Below, in pieces: positions 8,207 through 16,960 of a stretch of 64,000 bases of DNA. The notes under the pieces are model-generated. The model was not told where the DNA came from and searched no databases. It saw nothing but the letters and a program-made list of their open reading frames with translations. This stretch comes from Candidatus Saccharimonadota bacterium (GTDB taxonomy: Bacteria; Patescibacteriota; Saccharimonadia; Saccharimonadales; Saccharimonadaceae), in assembly GCA_017432305.1 (NCBI GenBank), contig JAFRJK010000005.1, positions 1 to 64,000 of the forward strand, read 5' to 3'. The translations under genes were made by a program, and so were the position numbers. The stretch's first letter is position 1. The number at the start of each line of letters is the position of its first letter.

Positions 8207-8212
8207 ATTATA
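8207..8212 (-). promoter_or_regulatory. galE promoter -10
   Basis: Minus-strand TATGGTATAAT; divergent from the promoter at 8237-8242. The short leader contains a GTGGAG RBS. Confidence 0.65.
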
Positions 8213-8236
8213 CCATATTTTCCCTTTTAACCGTGG

Positions 8237-8242
8237 TATAAT
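8237..8242 (+). promoter_or_regulatory. Promoter -10 of the 8275 glycosyltransferase
   Basis: GTGGTATAAT on the plus strand, about 30 bases before a full AAGGAGGT RBS (8263-8270) and a GTG start. This is one of the few transcripts here with a classical leader. Confidence 0.65.
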
Positions 8243-8274
8243 ATAGGTAACGTGGTGGGCTTAAGGAGGTAAAA

Positions 8275-9459
8275 GTGGCAAAAGCCCATCGTCTTTCAAA
8301 AAGACCTAAAGTTTCGATTGTAGTTCCAATTTATAAGGTTGAGAGATACCTTAGAGAATGTGTTGATAGTATTTTAAGGCAAACTCTAAAAGATATTGAA
8401 ATCATTTTGGTTGATGATGGTAGCCCAGATAATTGTGGGAAAATTATCGACGAATATGCAAGAAAAGATAAACGAATTGTCGCTGTCCACCAGAAAAATA
8501 GTGGCTATTCGAAGGCGGTTAATCGCGGGATTGACATGGCGCGCGGAGAATATATCGGGATTATTGAAAGCGATGACTGGATTGATGATGATATGTATGA
8601 GACGCTTTATCGAAATGCAAAAAAATACAAAACTGACGTTTCGAAGGGAATGTTTTACATTTATCGCTCGACCGCGGAAAGTGCAGCACAAAATGTAGTT
8701 TATCGAAATCCAAATGGAGTTGATTTAAGGTTAGCGCCAGATGGAGTGTTTAAGCCGACTGATTGGCCAAAAATTATGGCTTTTCATGCTTCGCTTTGGT
8801 CCTCAATTTATAAAGCAAGTTTTATCAAGAAAATAAAATTGCCAGAGACTGCTGGAGCAAGTTATCAAGATTTTCCATTTATCACAGAAGTATTTTGTAA
8901 AGCAAAGAAAATTTCAGTTGTAAAACGTCCATTTGTGCATTGGCGAAATGATGACGACCAAGGGAATTCGACTTCCGCTAAGGGCGAAAAATTGCTTTTT
9001 ATGGCGAAAAATTCAAAAACTGCACTTAAAATTTTAAAAAACTCTAAAAAATATGAAGATTTCAAAGAGGCATTTTTCGTGCATGTTTTTTGGGCAAATT
9101 ATGGGTTCTTTAACCGAATAGATTTAAGATATAAAAAGACGTATTTTAATGAGTTATCAGATATTTTTAAAGAAATTAAAGATGATCCGAATTTCCATTT
9201 TTCCCTTTTTACAAAATATGAAAAAAATAAAATAAAATTTTTCTTAACAAAGGGAGGATATAGAAAATTCTTATTAAAAGAGTTCGTTCATTCAGTTAAA
9301 ATTACTCTCATAAAAATTGCGACTTTTATTTTACCGACCTATAGAATGGCAAGATTTTTAAAAGACCAAAACTGGGATATCCTCCACCAAAATGAACTTT
9401 TGATGGAAGAAATCTTAGAACTTCATAGAGAGATTGAGAAATTAAAGAAGAGTCATTAA
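8275..9459 (+). CDS. Family 2 glycosyltransferase with C-terminal coiled coil
   Basis: 394 residues. GT2 domain: SIVVPIYKVERYLRECVDS (about 14-32), DDGSPDNCGK near 47-56 and E-S-D-D-W near 99-103. It has the paralogue signature G-A-S-Y-Q-D-F-P-F shared with the 5173 gene. The C-terminus has a hydrophobic stretch (KITLIKIATFILPTY) and ends in a Leu/Glu/Lys helix likely to form a coiled coil, suggesting membrane association and self-assembly. Starts with GTG, fixed by the strong RBS. Its end overlaps the convergent LGFP gene by 4 bases. Confidence 0.9.
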   Translation: MAKAHRLSKRPKVSIVVPIYKVERYLRECVDSILRQTLKDIEIILVDDGSPDNCGKIIDEYARKDKRIVAVHQKNSGYSKAVNRGIDMARGEYIGIIESDDWIDDDMYETLYRNAKKYKTDVSKGMFYIYRSTAESAAQNVVYRNPNGVDLRLAPDGVFKPTDWPKIMAFHASLWSSIYKASFIKKIKLPETAGASYQDFPFITEVFCKAKKISVVKRPFVHWRNDDDQGNSTSAKGEKLLFMAKNSKTALKILKNSKKYEDFKEAFFVHVFWANYGFFNRIDLRYKKTYFNELSDIFKEIKDDPNFHFSLFTKYEKNKIKFFLTKGGYRKFLLKEFVHSVKITLIKIATFILPTYRMARFLKDQNWDILHQNELLMEEILELHREIEKLKKSH

Positions 9460-11660
9460 TTACAGATTGTTCCGCCGGTATAGTTTTGGCAGTTTCCGCG
9501 AATATCACTAGTTGGCCAACCGTATCTACCAGATTCAAACCCACTATGTGCCCATTTGTTTCTAATATTTCCGCGAGATTCATACCAACCGCGGGAGTCA
9601 TTCCCGACTGCAACACCGCCAGTAAAGTTTTGCCATTGCATTCCAGTTGCATTATTTCTTTGGACGTCGCTAGTTGGCCAACCAAGTGCGCCGCCTTCAA
9701 AACCAGTACGAGACCAGACTGAACGAGCACCGCCATAGGAGATGAACCAGCCACGTTGGTCGTTCCCAACGACTGCACCATGTTCGTAATATTGCCATTG
9801 CATTCCAGTTGAACTATTCTTTTGGATATTCGAAGTTGGGAAACCTAAGACGCCACCTTCAAAGCCGTTTCTTTCCCAAACGGAGCGAGAACCGCCATAG
9901 GAGATGAACCAGCCCTTAGTGTCATTTCCGACAATTTTACCGCCAGTATAATCTTGCCACTCGATGCCAGTTGTAGAGTTTTTATGGAAGTCACTAGTTG
10001 GCCAACCAAGAACACCGCCTTCATATCCGTAGTTTGCCCAGACCGAGCGAGAACCGCCAACTGAAAGGAACCAACCGCGTTTATCATTTCCGACAATAAC
10101 GCCATTTTCGAAGTTTTGCCACTCCATCCCGGTGTAACTATTATTCTGCCAATCTGAAGTTGGGAGACCTAGTATTTTTTGATTATTGTCCCATTTTTCA
10201 TAAATTAATTGTTTTACTGCGTGATAACCTTTTTTATCATTTCCAATTACAACGCCATATTCACAGTCGAGAACCTTTAAACTACTATCGCTCTTCAAGG
10301 TTTTTACGTCACCTTCAGCTGAACCGAGCATATCACTATTATCAAGCCAAGTTGTGCGAAGTTTATCAGTGACAGTTTTAACGGTTGAGCCATTTCGCAT
10401 TGCATAGCCGTTTGTAAATTTAACCGCTTGATAAGTTACGCCATCAACATCCTTAACGGTTCTAACGGTGTCGACAACACTACCAAGGCTTTTAATTGTG
10501 TCTTTTGGAATTGCACGATAAACTTCCGAAGTGACCGGCGGAAGGAAGAATGCATCTTTCTCGGTCCTGACTAAATTATTGTCTACGACCGTAGTCCAAT
10601 AAAGTGTACCTTTGTCGAATTCTTGGTAACAGCTATAAGTTCCAGCTTTTGAAAGATCGGCAGTCGAACCACTAGAGGTTTTACAGACAGTACCGCCTTT
10701 TAGATTGCCAGTTGTAACTGGGCGGTCGTTATGATATCTTTGGGCGAAGGAATATTGAACAACCTGAGTAGAACCGAACCAATCGGTGAAATAAGCATAG
10801 AAGTTACGGTTTCCATAAGCACCACAATGAACACCACTACCATAACCTGCATTCAATGCACCTTGATTTGGTTGGTATGGGGTGTAGCGATAAAGTGCAC
10901 TGGTCGCGAGGTTTTCAACATAAACAGTCGAACCGCCACAAGAGCCGTCTGGGTTATAGCGAATATAGTTATTTCCTACTGGATAATTAGTCCAACCGCC
11001 AGAAAGCACAGTATTAAAGAGCGCGGCAGCATTTCGAACTTGGTTTTTAAAGCCATAATATTTCGTGTCACAAGCAGCAGTATCAGGACAGCCATAGCCA
11101 GTTGCAGAACGATATTGGAAACTGTTTGGATAAGTATCAGTAATAAGCCCTTGTTCTTTTTGTAATAGCACGATTAAAACTTGCGGGTTAATCTTATAAT
11201 CTTGGGCAGCTTGCCAAATAATATGCGCAGCGGTTTCACCATTTATTCTTTCATTTGCTATACAAATAAAAGTGCCGCTGTTCGCAGTACTAGTTACATG
11301 CCAAGTGGTTGGTGAAGTAGTTTCACGATATGATGTAACTAAATTACTCGTGTCCCATCTCCAGCTCTTCCAGGTCCCGACAGTCAAATTACAGGAGTTT
11401 TTTGATTGCAAAAAATTTTGGATTTCTCCCTCGGTCATTGAGGTATAATTTCGCATCACAGCATCGGACATAATATTGCCCGCTCTAAATTTTGATAAAT
11501 CTGCTGCGCTCGCATTATGAGCATTTCGAGTCCAGATAAAACTGAAGCTCGCTACTACCATGAAAATAAATAGGCCAAGAATAATATAACGCCGATCAAG
11601 ACGACGATTTTCGCCCTTGCCATTTATAATGCGGTAGATAACCTTATTATCTTCCTTCAT
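9456..11660 (-). CDS. Membrane-anchored LGFP-repeat surface protein
   Basis: 734 residues: one transmembrane anchor (about 26-45), then an extracellular domain (about 60-320) with the lysozyme-like pattern I-N-P-Q-V-L-I-V-L-L-Q-K-E-Q-G, including a possible catalytic Glu, a linker, and four 54-residue repeats (about 497-712) plus a partial fifth. Each repeat carries LG[WF]PTSD, N-x-T-G-x-x-W-Q, VGNDxRGW and RSVW, the LGFP signature. In Actinobacteria, LGFP repeats occur in proteins bound to the wall arabinogalactan. A Saccharibacterial epibiont could use them to bind its own or its host's wall; this is inference. Monocistronic. Confidence 0.85.
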   Translation of the reverse strand: MKEDNKVIYRIINGKGENRRLDRRYIILGLFIFMVVASFSFIWTRNAHNASAADLSKFRAGNIMSDAVMRNYTSMTEGEIQNFLQSKNSCNLTVGTWKSWRWDTSNLVTSYRETTSPTTWHVTSTANSGTFICIANERINGETAAHIIWQAAQDYKINPQVLIVLLQKEQGLITDTYPNSFQYRSATGYGCPDTAACDTKYYGFKNQVRNAAALFNTVLSGGWTNYPVGNNYIRYNPDGSCGGSTVYVENLATSALYRYTPYQPNQGALNAGYGSGVHCGAYGNRNFYAYFTDWFGSTQVVQYSFAQRYHNDRPVTTGNLKGGTVCKTSSGSTADLSKAGTYSCYQEFDKGTLYWTTVVDNNLVRTEKDAFFLPPVTSEVYRAIPKDTIKSLGSVVDTVRTVKDVDGVTYQAVKFTNGYAMRNGSTVKTVTDKLRTTWLDNSDMLGSAEGDVKTLKSDSSLKVLDCEYGVVIGNDKKGYHAVKQLIYEKWDNNQKILGLPTSDWQNNSYTGMEWQNFENGVIVGNDKRGWFLSVGGSRSVWANYGYEGGVLGWPTSDFHKNSTTGIEWQDYTGGKIVGNDTKGWFISYGGSRSVWERNGFEGGVLGFPTSNIQKNSSTGMQWQYYEHGAVVGNDQRGWFISYGGARSVWSRTGFEGGALGWPTSDVQRNNATGMQWQNFTGGVAVGNDSRGWYESRGNIRNKWAHSGFESGRYGWPTSDIRGNCQNYTGGTICN
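9459..10172 (-). repeat. Tandem LGFP-coding repeats
   Basis: Four 162-bp units and a partial fifth, clearly similar at DNA level (for example repeated segments encoding TGMQWQ and GNDxRGW). Such direct repeats can expand or contract by recombination. Confidence 0.8.
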
Positions 11661-11763
11661 TTTTTTCTCGCTGTTTAATTATATGTGCTATTTTGTGTTT
11701 TTATGTTTATAGTATATACACTTTTATCATATAACAAAAGCATAAGCTTTGTCAATATATTAG

Positions 11764-12321
11764 CTAGATTTTTATTGTACCGTCAACTTTTCCAGTATGT
11801 TTCCCAGAAGTAACGGTAATAGTAAAGCTATAGGCCCCAGAGGAAATTCCCTCGGTTTTAATATCAAACCCTTCACAAGAAGTAGAATCTGGACCAGCAT
11901 TAATTACTTTTGCAGAACGCTTAATGTAGTCGCCATTTGCCGACTTCATTTCGAGCTCGCAGGTGCCAGGCTCAGTTAAAATCTCATAGATTGTCACTCG
12001 AACTTGATATTTTCCGTCGACAACTTCGTTTTTCGTAATGCTCATATTCATGGAATTTGGATCGGTTTTTTTCATTCCAGTATCATCATACTGGCTCGGG
12101 GTTTTTGATTTTGCGGCATCGTCAGGATTATCAATATTATTATTTGTTTTAGTAGTATTTTCGTTTATCGCAGTGCTGAGTGTGTCATCCGTATTAGATT
12201 TTTTCGGTATGATTAGAGACAAAATTAGAAAAGTGATACCAGCGGCGAAAGCTAATATAAAAAAGATAACGCCGAAACTAATCCCACCGTCTTTTTTTGA
12301 CTTCTTTCTAGACTTATTCAT
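11764..12321 (-). CDS. Hypothetical single-span membrane protein
   Basis: 185 residues: a short basic cytoplasmic N-terminus, one transmembrane helix (about 17-38), a Ser/Thr/Asn-rich linker and an extracellular domain (about 90-185) with beta-strand-like alternation and two cysteines (CELEMKS and TSCEGFD) that could form a disulphide. The external domain looks Ig- or FixG-like. No family recognised with certainty. The neighbouring thioredoxin-like gene could serve its disulphide, as speculation. Confidence 0.65.
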   Translation of the reverse strand: MNKSRKKSKKDGGISFGVIFFILAFAAGITFLILSLIIPKKSNTDDTLSTAINENTTKTNNNIDNPDDAAKSKTPSQYDDTGMKKTDPNSMNMSITKNEVVDGKYQVRVTIYEILTEPGTCELEMKSANGDYIKRSAKVINAGPDSTSCEGFDIKTEGISSGAYSFTITVTSGKHTGKVDGTIKI

Positions 12322-12354
12322 ATTAAGTTCATAATAACATGTTTAAGATATTTT

Positions 12355-13413
12355 TCAATCTTTGTAGAGACCACCGTGTTTTCCGCCGTCGTAAATTAAG
12401 GTCGGAATAACTTTGGCGTGGATTTTTTCGTTCACGGTTTTCTCATTGTTTTCGAGAATATCTTTTATCTCATCCGAATTAGTTAGGTCTTTAATCGAAT
12501 TGATTTCGTCATCGGTTTTTCCGAGGTCTTTTAGCCAACCACTCAAGAGCTCAATTGTTTCATTTTCCTCAAAATCATTGTTTAGGCGATTTTGCCAACT
12601 AATATCCGAATCGTCATTTTCGGTAAATAGTTTATCAAGAAGTTTTGAAGCCGTATCGTCGTGATAATAGTATTCTGTTGCGAGGAGGAATTTTGTGGTG
12701 ATTAGAGAATTTTTAAAACGATAAGTTCCATCTGGATTTTTTATTGAGTAAAAAACTACATAGGTGTAATGTTTATCGAAGAATCCGGAAGATTTCTGAT
12801 TTTTATAAGAGCGCATACAAACTACACAACCTGGATCGATAATATCGTAAGCGTAGTTTTTCTTCTCCGAATTAATTGGGCTTAAAACGCTTAAATTTTT
12901 TGCATCTTTAAAATCTTCTTCATTCCAAGTTTTTAGGCGGTCTGGGATACCACCAAAGATTTCACCCCATTGACCAATATTTTGACCGATTTGTTCGAAG
13001 ATATTTTTTGGTTCTTCCGCATCAATACTACAAGATTCACTCGTTAGGCTACAAGCACTTGGTTTAGAAACGTTACAAGTTCCAAGCACCCAAAGAGCTA
13101 GAAGAGATTTTACCGCAATAATAATTGACCAAATTGTAATCGCAACAATTAAGACCGACAGGATTTCAATAATAACACTTAAAGGTTTTACCCATTTTGG
13201 GCGTTTTAGAATTACGCGTTTTAATATTGTATTTTTTACATCATCTTTAAAGTTAGTGTCGCACTTTTGGAGACGGACCTTCTTAAAAACACAATGCCAA
13301 GCTTTTTTAAAAACAGCGAGATATTTTTTACCAATTTCACGCTTAAAAATACTAAGGAAAGCAACAATAATGCCGACAATACAAAGTATAATAAATGCTG
13401 CTACACAAACCAT
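12355..13413 (-). CDS. Membrane-anchored thioredoxin-like protein (CVVC)
   Basis: 352 residues. Two hydrophobic spans (about 4-22 and 77-105) precede an external region. There D-P-G-C-V-V-C-M-R-S-Y supplies a CxxC active-site motif (about 195-205), followed by Y-T-Y-V-V-F-Y-S-I, a helical insertion, and K-V-I-P-T-L-I-Y-D, matching the cis-Pro loop of thioredoxin folds. I infer an extracytoplasmic thiol-disulphide oxidoreductase with a DsbA-like insertion. Extra cysteines lie at about 110-130. The ATG is 7 bases after a TGCTATAAT promoter, so it is leaderless. The family call rests on motif order. Confidence 0.55.
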   Translation of the reverse strand: MVCVAAFIILCIVGIIVAFLSIFKREIGKKYLAVFKKAWHCVFKKVRLQKCDTNFKDDVKNTILKRVILKRPKWVKPLSVIIEILSVLIVAITIWSIIIAVKSLLALWVLGTCNVSKPSACSLTSESCSIDAEEPKNIFEQIGQNIGQWGEIFGGIPDRLKTWNEEDFKDAKNLSVLSPINSEKKNYAYDIIDPGCVVCMRSYKNQKSSGFFDKHYTYVVFYSIKNPDGTYRFKNSLITTKFLLATEYYYHDDTASKLLDKLFTENDDSDISWQNRLNNDFEENETIELLSGWLKDLGKTDDEINSIKDLTNSDEIKDILENNEKTVNEKIHAKVIPTLIYDGGKHGGLYKD

Positions 13414-13419
13414 AAATAG

Positions 13420-13425
13420 ATTATA
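13420..13425 (-). promoter_or_regulatory. Leaderless promoter of the CVVC protein
   Basis: TGCTATAAT on the minus strand, overlapping the last codons of the upstream aminotransferase; the next ATG (13411-13413) lies at the expected transcription start. Confidence 0.6.
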
Positions 13426-14668
13426 GCACCTTCTCTAGCTCTTGTAATAATTTATCGATTTGTTCAGGAGTGTTTTGATAGCTAAGTGAAATGCGGACAA
13501 GTGGCGGAAAATGCATTTCGTGATCTAAATAATAATGGACACAGAAATAGCCAGTTCTAACCATAATTCCCTCTCCGGCTAGAGCTTCGCCGAGGAGATG
13601 GCTATCAAGACCATCAACATAAAAAGACATAGTCGAGGTTGGCTCATAGTTTAGAAGATGAAGTTTTGTTTTATGAGAACGACGGTCTTCAATATTTTTG
13701 TCAATTTCACCAGTTGTTCCGTGTTTCTCGAAAAATTCAAAGATTTTCTTTTCATTTTTTAACATTGTTTCTTTTGTTGTTTTCGGAATATTTTCAAGCC
13801 AAGAAATCGCCTCGCCAAGAGCGATAATTTCACCCCAAGCTTGGAGACCAGATTCAAATTTTGTATAAAGATGTTCCTTATTTTCGGAAGACAAAAGATA
13901 GGTTTCAAGATCAACATCATCAACCATCCCACCGCCAATGAAGCTAGTGTCGATATATTTTACAAAGTCTTTTCTTATAACCATTCCGCCGAGAGATGGG
14001 GCATACATTTTATGGGCAGAAAAACAAATTGCGTCAGCTTCGGCTTTTTCGAGAATTTCTTTACTGTGTGCCATGGCTTGGGCGGCATCGATAATAATGA
14101 AGCCACCTTTTTTATGGACGTCTTTTATTGCCTCTTTAATGTTTTTAAGCGTACGGCCATCAATATTACTAGTTGCGTTTAAAACGACGAGAGAATTCTT
14201 ATTAATGTCATTCAAGTTGATAGAACCGTCTGAATTTCGAGAAATAACTTTTCTCTTTAAATTATTTTTCTTTGCAAAGGTAATACTAGATAAAAATGGC
14301 GAGTTATGTTCGATATTCGAAGTAATGATTTCTTTTATTTTAGCCTTTTTAACGTCGAATTGGCTTAGAATTAAGTTTAGCCCATAGGTTGTGTTTAGCG
14401 TAAAAGAGACAAAATAATCTTTCTTCTTCAATTTTAAGTAATCTAAGACTTTTTCGCGGGTTAGGTTTACTTTTTCATCGGTAATCTTTCCCCACTTATA
14501 TTTCACACGTTCGCCACAAGAATTAAATTCTTTATAATATTTTTCAAGAGCAGAAATAACTGGTTCAGGGCGAAGACTTTGGCAAGCACTATCGAGATAA
14601 ATATTTTTCTCGTCTAGATAGCTAAAATCGTTTTTAAAATCCTTGTTTTCTTTTTTAAATAATTTCAT
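13421..14668 (-). CDS. Class V aminotransferase / cysteine desulfurase-like enzyme
   Basis: About 415 residues, PLP fold type I. It shows I-Y-L-D-S-A near the N-terminus, D-A-A-Q-A in the PLP-binding segment and the Schiff-base lysine in F-S-A-H-K-M-Y-A-P-S-L-G-G. Near the end, V-R-T-G-Y-F-C-V-H-Y-Y places a cysteine where SufS/CsdA carry the sulphur acceptor. Start chosen at ATG 14666-14668 (AAAGGGA upstream), not the TTG at 14689. No Suf scaffold genes lie nearby, so the role (Fe-S, tRNA thiolation or other) is open. GTTCGG repeats lie upstream. Confidence 0.8.
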   Translation of the reverse strand: MKLFKKENKDFKNDFSYLDEKNIYLDSACQSLRPEPVISALEKYYKEFNSCGERVKYKWGKITDEKVNLTREKVLDYLKLKKKDYFVSFTLNTTYGLNLILSQFDVKKAKIKEIITSNIEHNSPFLSSITFAKKNNLKRKVISRNSDGSINLNDINKNSLVVLNATSNIDGRTLKNIKEAIKDVHKKGGFIIIDAAQAMAHSKEILEKAEADAICFSAHKMYAPSLGGMVIRKDFVKYIDTSFIGGGMVDDVDLETYLLSSENKEHLYTKFESGLQAWGEIIALGEAISWLENIPKTTKETMLKNEKKIFEFFEKHGTTGEIDKNIEDRRSHKTKLHLLNYEPTSTMSFYVDGLDSHLLGEALAGEGIMVRTGYFCVHYYLDHEMHFPPLVRISLSYQNTPEQIDKLLQELEKVL

Positions 14669-14702
14669 ATTCCCTTTCGTTTTCCACAATAGTGGATTAG
14701 TT

Positions 14703-14740
14703 GTTCGGTTTTTTTGTTCGGGTTTTTAACTTCTGTTCGG
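14703..14740. promoter_or_regulatory. Triple GTTCGG (CCGAAC) direct repeats, possible operator
   Basis: GTTCGG occurs at 14703-14708, 14716-14721 and 14735-14740, each within a [TC]TGTTCGG context, in the 95-bp spacer between the LexA-type regulator and the aminotransferase. GAAC/GTTC half-sites are typical of Gram-positive LexA boxes. Direct rather than palindromic arrangement makes the assignment tentative. Confidence 0.35.
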
Positions 14741-14763
14741 TTTTATAGGGGTGGTACAATAAA

Positions 14764-15102
14764 TCACTCGTTTAAAACTCCTTCTAGGCCGAGAATTTTT
14801 GCGGCTTTTTTCAGGACTTCTTTTTCCTCTTCGGTAGCAATATAAAGGCGAGATTTAAAGAGGCTCGTCGTTTCTGGATAACTAATATCAACAACTTCTA
14901 GAGTTCGGGCAGAGCCATCATCAGCTTTCTTAAGAGCGCCGAGAGCAACGAGGTTATCAATATGCTCTGCAACGGAGGCAACAGACTTTAATTCTAAGCC
15001 GGCAGCAATTTCACGATAAGTCGGAGAGATACCATTTTTGTCAGTAAAATCAGAAATAAAATCTAAAATCCGTTGTTGTTTCTTTGTAATTTTTATTCCC
15101 AT
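14764..15102 (-). CDS. LexA-type winged-helix DNA-binding protein without peptidase domain
   Basis: 112 residues. Residues 1-70 match the LexA DNA-binding domain: K-K-Q-x-R-I-L-D-F-I-x-D, G-I-S-P-T-Y-R-E-I-A, L-K-S-V-A-S-V-A-E-H-I and an R-T-L-E hinge. Full LexA (about 200 residues) continues with an S24 Ser/Lys autoprotease; here only about 40 helical residues follow (E-E-E-K-E-V-L-K-K-A-A). It therefore cannot self-cleave and would need another way to release DNA. A TGATATAAT promoter lies at 15114-15119, with a leader of about 5 bases. Confidence 0.8.
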   Translation of the reverse strand: MGIKITKKQQRILDFISDFTDKNGISPTYREIAAGLELKSVASVAEHIDNLVALGALKKADDGSARTLEVVDISYPETTSLFKSRLYIATEEEKEVLKKAAKILGLEGVLNE

Positions 15103-15124
15103 AACCTATTAGTATTATATCACA

Positions 15125-16879
15125 CTAGTCGGCAGAATAACCGACGCCGAGAATGACGACAAAATCTACGCCCGAAGTGCTAATTCCGTTCGGGAGAAGA
15201 TCCTTACTAATTGCCTTTGTATTATAGTAGGTTTCGAGACGTTCACGAGTAGCGTTCTTCCCTCCTAAATCATAAAGATAAATTTTTTCAAAGTAGTTCC
15301 CAGACGGAGCATTCCCGACATTTACAACTCTGAAGCTCGACTTTTCTAATTCAGATTTCTCTTTTTCAGCCAGGCCTTCGACACCAGAACCATTTAAAAT
15401 GGTAATGCCAGCATTTTCAAGAATGATTGGGTTTGTTGTTAACGTGTTTTTAATATAGCCTTTAATGTCGGAATAATTACCGTCGCCCGCAGTTGGGTAA
15501 ACATAGGAGATGCCAGAAATATAACCCGTAGCAAAATACCTACTATCTTTGCCGATTAGTGGGACTTGGCGGATTGAGTCAAAATTCGTTTCGGTGAAAA
15601 GTTTTGCGCCGGAATAGATATTATCTGAGGTGAGGTCGGTACGGAGATTGTCGCCAAGAATGTTTGCAAAATTTACAAGATCTGGAATGCCGAAGTTTTT
15701 ATTTGAGATTTTATCTTTAATTGCAATGAGGATTTTTTGTTGAGAGGCGCCACGGGTGAAGTCGCCATTTTCGGTACCATGGCGAGCGCGAGCAAGACCG
15801 AGAGCTTGTTCCCCGTTAAGTGTGACTGGGACGCCAGCCTTAATATAGGTCTTTGTCCAATCGTCATTAATATTTTCGTCGATTGTAACAGTAATTCCGT
15901 CAAGTGCATTGACGACTTGGATGAGTGAGGTCCAGTTTAGATGGACATAATATTGAATTTCAATACCGAGAATATCTTGGACGCGGTCTTTAAGAGCATT
16001 CGCACCTTTTTTGTCGTCTTTTCCGTCTTTATTATTGCAATAATAAAGCTCATTAATTTTTCCAGTTGCGGTACAAGTATTAGTTTTTAGATCACGCGGA
16101 AGACTAATCATTGCGATATCTTTAGACTTTTGGTCGATTGAAACAACCATAATCGAGTCGGTAAGCTGAGCGCCGTCATGGACACCGTCAGCTTCGGTGC
16201 CCGCCATATCATATCCAGATGTCCCAAAAATTAAGAAGTTTGTTCTACCATCAGGACCAACACGGAGTTCAGAGCCGCCGGTTACGACCGAGCGGATAAA
16301 GTCCCAAAGGCCAGATTGGCCGTTGGTAATTTTAAGTAAAATCGAGTCGCCCCAGAAATAAACTACTAAGATAAGGACAAAAAGTGGGACGACGAGGAAA
16401 GAAAAGATTTTATGCCTTCTTATAAAGCTCTTTTTATGTTTTTTATTCTTTCGTCTTTCTTTCTTTGCTTTTTTTCTTGCGCGAGCGATGTCGTCTGAAT
16501 CGAGAGAAAGTTCATCATCCTCAATACCTAAAATATCACGGGCGTAAGAGCGTGGACGACTAGCCTCGACTAATCTTGTCGGGGTACGAGTAAAACTATC
16601 AGATTTGCTTCTTGAGGCAGCGGAAATTTTCGTGGAAATATTTGTAGTTTTTGCAATTTTTACCTTTTTTTCGGGGGTTTTTGGAGCCTTTTTATAGACG
16701 ACGCGTTCGGTTGTTGAGGAAATATTTTTTCGGCCCATACGATTTATAAGTGGGTCGCGAGAGCTAGATTCGTGACTAAAATAGCCAGAGGAAAAATGGC
16801 CTTTTCCAGAAACAAGTTTAGCTCGCTCCTTTTCAGAACGAGTTTGAAGACCGTCGATACTGGCGTTTTTGTTTAACAA
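15125..16879 (-). CDS. LytR-CpsA-Psr (LCP) family glycopolymer ligase
   Basis: 584 residues. A long, basic and Ser-rich cytoplasmic N-terminus (about 1-155, with RARKKAKKERRKNKKHKK before the membrane), one transmembrane helix (about 160-180), an LCP catalytic domain (about 210-470) with D-S-I-M-V-V-S-I-D, S-L-P-R-D and G-L-A-R-A-R-H, and a C-terminal LytR_C-like domain (about 490-584). LCP enzymes transfer lipid-linked glycans onto peptidoglycan, which fits the glycan genes at 712-9459. TTG start fixed by GGAGG 4-5 bases upstream. Confidence 0.9.
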   Translation of the reverse strand: MLNKNASIDGLQTRSEKERAKLVSGKGHFSSGYFSHESSSRDPLINRMGRKNISSTTERVVYKKAPKTPEKKVKIAKTTNISTKISAASRSKSDSFTRTPTRLVEASRPRSYARDILGIEDDELSLDSDDIARARKKAKKERRKNKKHKKSFIRRHKIFSFLVVPLFVLILVVYFWGDSILLKITNGQSGLWDFIRSVVTGGSELRVGPDGRTNFLIFGTSGYDMAGTEADGVHDGAQLTDSIMVVSIDQKSKDIAMISLPRDLKTNTCTATGKINELYYCNNKDGKDDKKGANALKDRVQDILGIEIQYYVHLNWTSLIQVVNALDGITVTIDENINDDWTKTYIKAGVPVTLNGEQALGLARARHGTENGDFTRGASQQKILIAIKDKISNKNFGIPDLVNFANILGDNLRTDLTSDNIYSGAKLFTETNFDSIRQVPLIGKDSRYFATGYISGISYVYPTAGDGNYSDIKGYIKNTLTTNPIILENAGITILNGSGVEGLAEKEKSELEKSSFRVVNVGNAPSGNYFEKIYLYDLGGKNATRERLETYYNTKAISKDLLPNGISTSGVDFVVILGVGYSAD

Positions 16880-16947
16880 ATTTCCTCCAATTTACATTAC
16901 TATTTTACCATATCCAGTATGGTTTTTACAGGGTAAGACACCTATGC

Positions 16948-16953
16948 TATAAT
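16948..16953 (+). promoter_or_regulatory. rnpA extended -10 promoter (leaderless)
   Basis: TGCTATAAT; the rnpA ATG begins 8 bases after the hexamer and no RBS is present. Confidence 0.65.
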
Positions 16954-16960
16954 ATTTTTA

